Shown one piece after another: positions 63,823-64,000 of a stretch of DNA of 64,000 nucleotides. Source of the DNA: Streptomyces cyanogenus (GTDB taxonomy: Bacteria > Actinomycetota > Actinomycetes > Streptomycetales > Streptomycetaceae); assembly GCF_017526105.1 (NCBI RefSeq), contig NZ_CP071839.1, positions 7,230,001-7,294,000 on the forward strand, written 5' to 3'. Numbering within the stretch: position 1 is the stretch's first letter; every line of letters starts with the position of its first letter. The notes under the pieces were generated by a model that was not told where the DNA came from, made no database searches, and worked only from the letters and a program-made list of their open reading frames with translations. A program made the position numbers and the translations under genes.

Positions 63823-64000
63823 ATGTCGAGCCACGGCGAAAGCTGGTTTGTGGTACTGCCTGATTGTGAGGCCGGCCTCGCCGTGGCCTCGCGTCTCGAA
63901 GAACAACGAAGAAACAAGGCCCCAAAGCGGGTGCTCCATCCTTCCGGCCGGCCCCTGCTGATCGGCTCCTGGGGCTCCGCGTTCGTCACGACGACCCGGC
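63823..64000 (+). CDS. Lasso peptide cyclase (asparagine synthetase-like), N-terminal 59 residues
   Basis: Begins at ATG 63823 (GGAGA upstream), 16 bp after the precursor stop, and runs off the window. The visible part reads SWFVVLPDCEAGLAVASRL, then KRVLHPSGRPLLIGSWGSAF. F-V-V-L-P-D and the H-x-S-G-R-P-W/L-L-x-G-x-W motif open lasso cyclases (asparagine synthetase homologues that adenylate the ring Asp/Glu side chain and form the isopeptide bond). Order precursor-cyclase is the normal actinobacterial A-C arrangement. Confidence 0.85.
   Translation, partial: MSSHGESWFVVLPDCEAGLAVASRLEEQRRNKAPKRVLHPSGRPLLIGSWGSAFVTTTR

Noticed and set aside
54742-64000. Second attachment site (repeat of the tRNA-Leu 3' end)
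   Set aside because: I saw no copy of the T-arm/acceptor sequence further right in the window, although reading by eye could miss a short one.

Overview
The window is high-GC actinobacterial DNA. A gvpYZJLSK gas-vesicle operon, CebR-type boxes at cellulase genes, many GTG/TTG starts, SARP and DUF5753-type XRE regulators and a typical tRNA-Leu point to a Streptomyces chromosome. From memory, Streptomyces coelicolor also carries gas-vesicle genes and a GH48/GH6 cellulase cluster in one chromosomal neighbourhood; I did not align anything.

Layout. 1-3.3 kb: 3' part of a gas-vesicle operon whose genes overlap by 4 bp. 3.4-14 kb: housekeeping and stress genes (methyltransferase, PAP2-diacylglycerol kinase, ABC-F ATPase, Vms1/Rv2629-type protein, PfpI, TPP-dependent oxidase), ending in a secreted or membrane hexapeptide-repeat protein. 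14.3-24.4 kb: an aminotransferase-fold protein with no lysine at all, coupled to an MBL hydrolase; a DedA/MBL pair; a holin-phosphodiesterase fusion; a MoxR/VWA pair; OsmC. 24.5-28.2 kb: orphan narJ, two XRE regulators, a pterin dehydratase and a methyltransferase. 28.2-37.1 kb: polysaccharide degradation, with a CBM2 remnant, GH48 and GH6 cellulases, a decayed GH5 cellulase, two CebR-type boxes and a GH75 chitosanase with a CsnR-type operator.

37.3-54.6 kb: aldo/keto reductase; a three-gene operon (TCO1, trypsin-like protease, SARP-NB-ARC-TPR protein) that looks like a regulated protease/STAND conflict or signalling module; acyl-CoA ligase with a TetR-type dyad; LysR/symporter; sialidase; MarR-controlled oxidoreductase; fdhD whose 3' end is amplified as four 89-bp repeats; and a FabH-like ketosynthase.

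54.7-64 kb: behind tRNA-Leu(GAG) the character changes to that of a genomic island, with transposase remnants, a possible relaxase remnant, an operon of ImmA/IrrE protease, MAB_1171c-type membrane protein and cytochrome P450 next to a double-HTH regulator, small unknown genes, a GntR regulator, and at the right edge the start of a lasso-peptide cluster (39-residue precursor and the first 59 residues of its cyclase). The lasso precursor and the TCO1-trypsin-STAND operon are the most interesting items.
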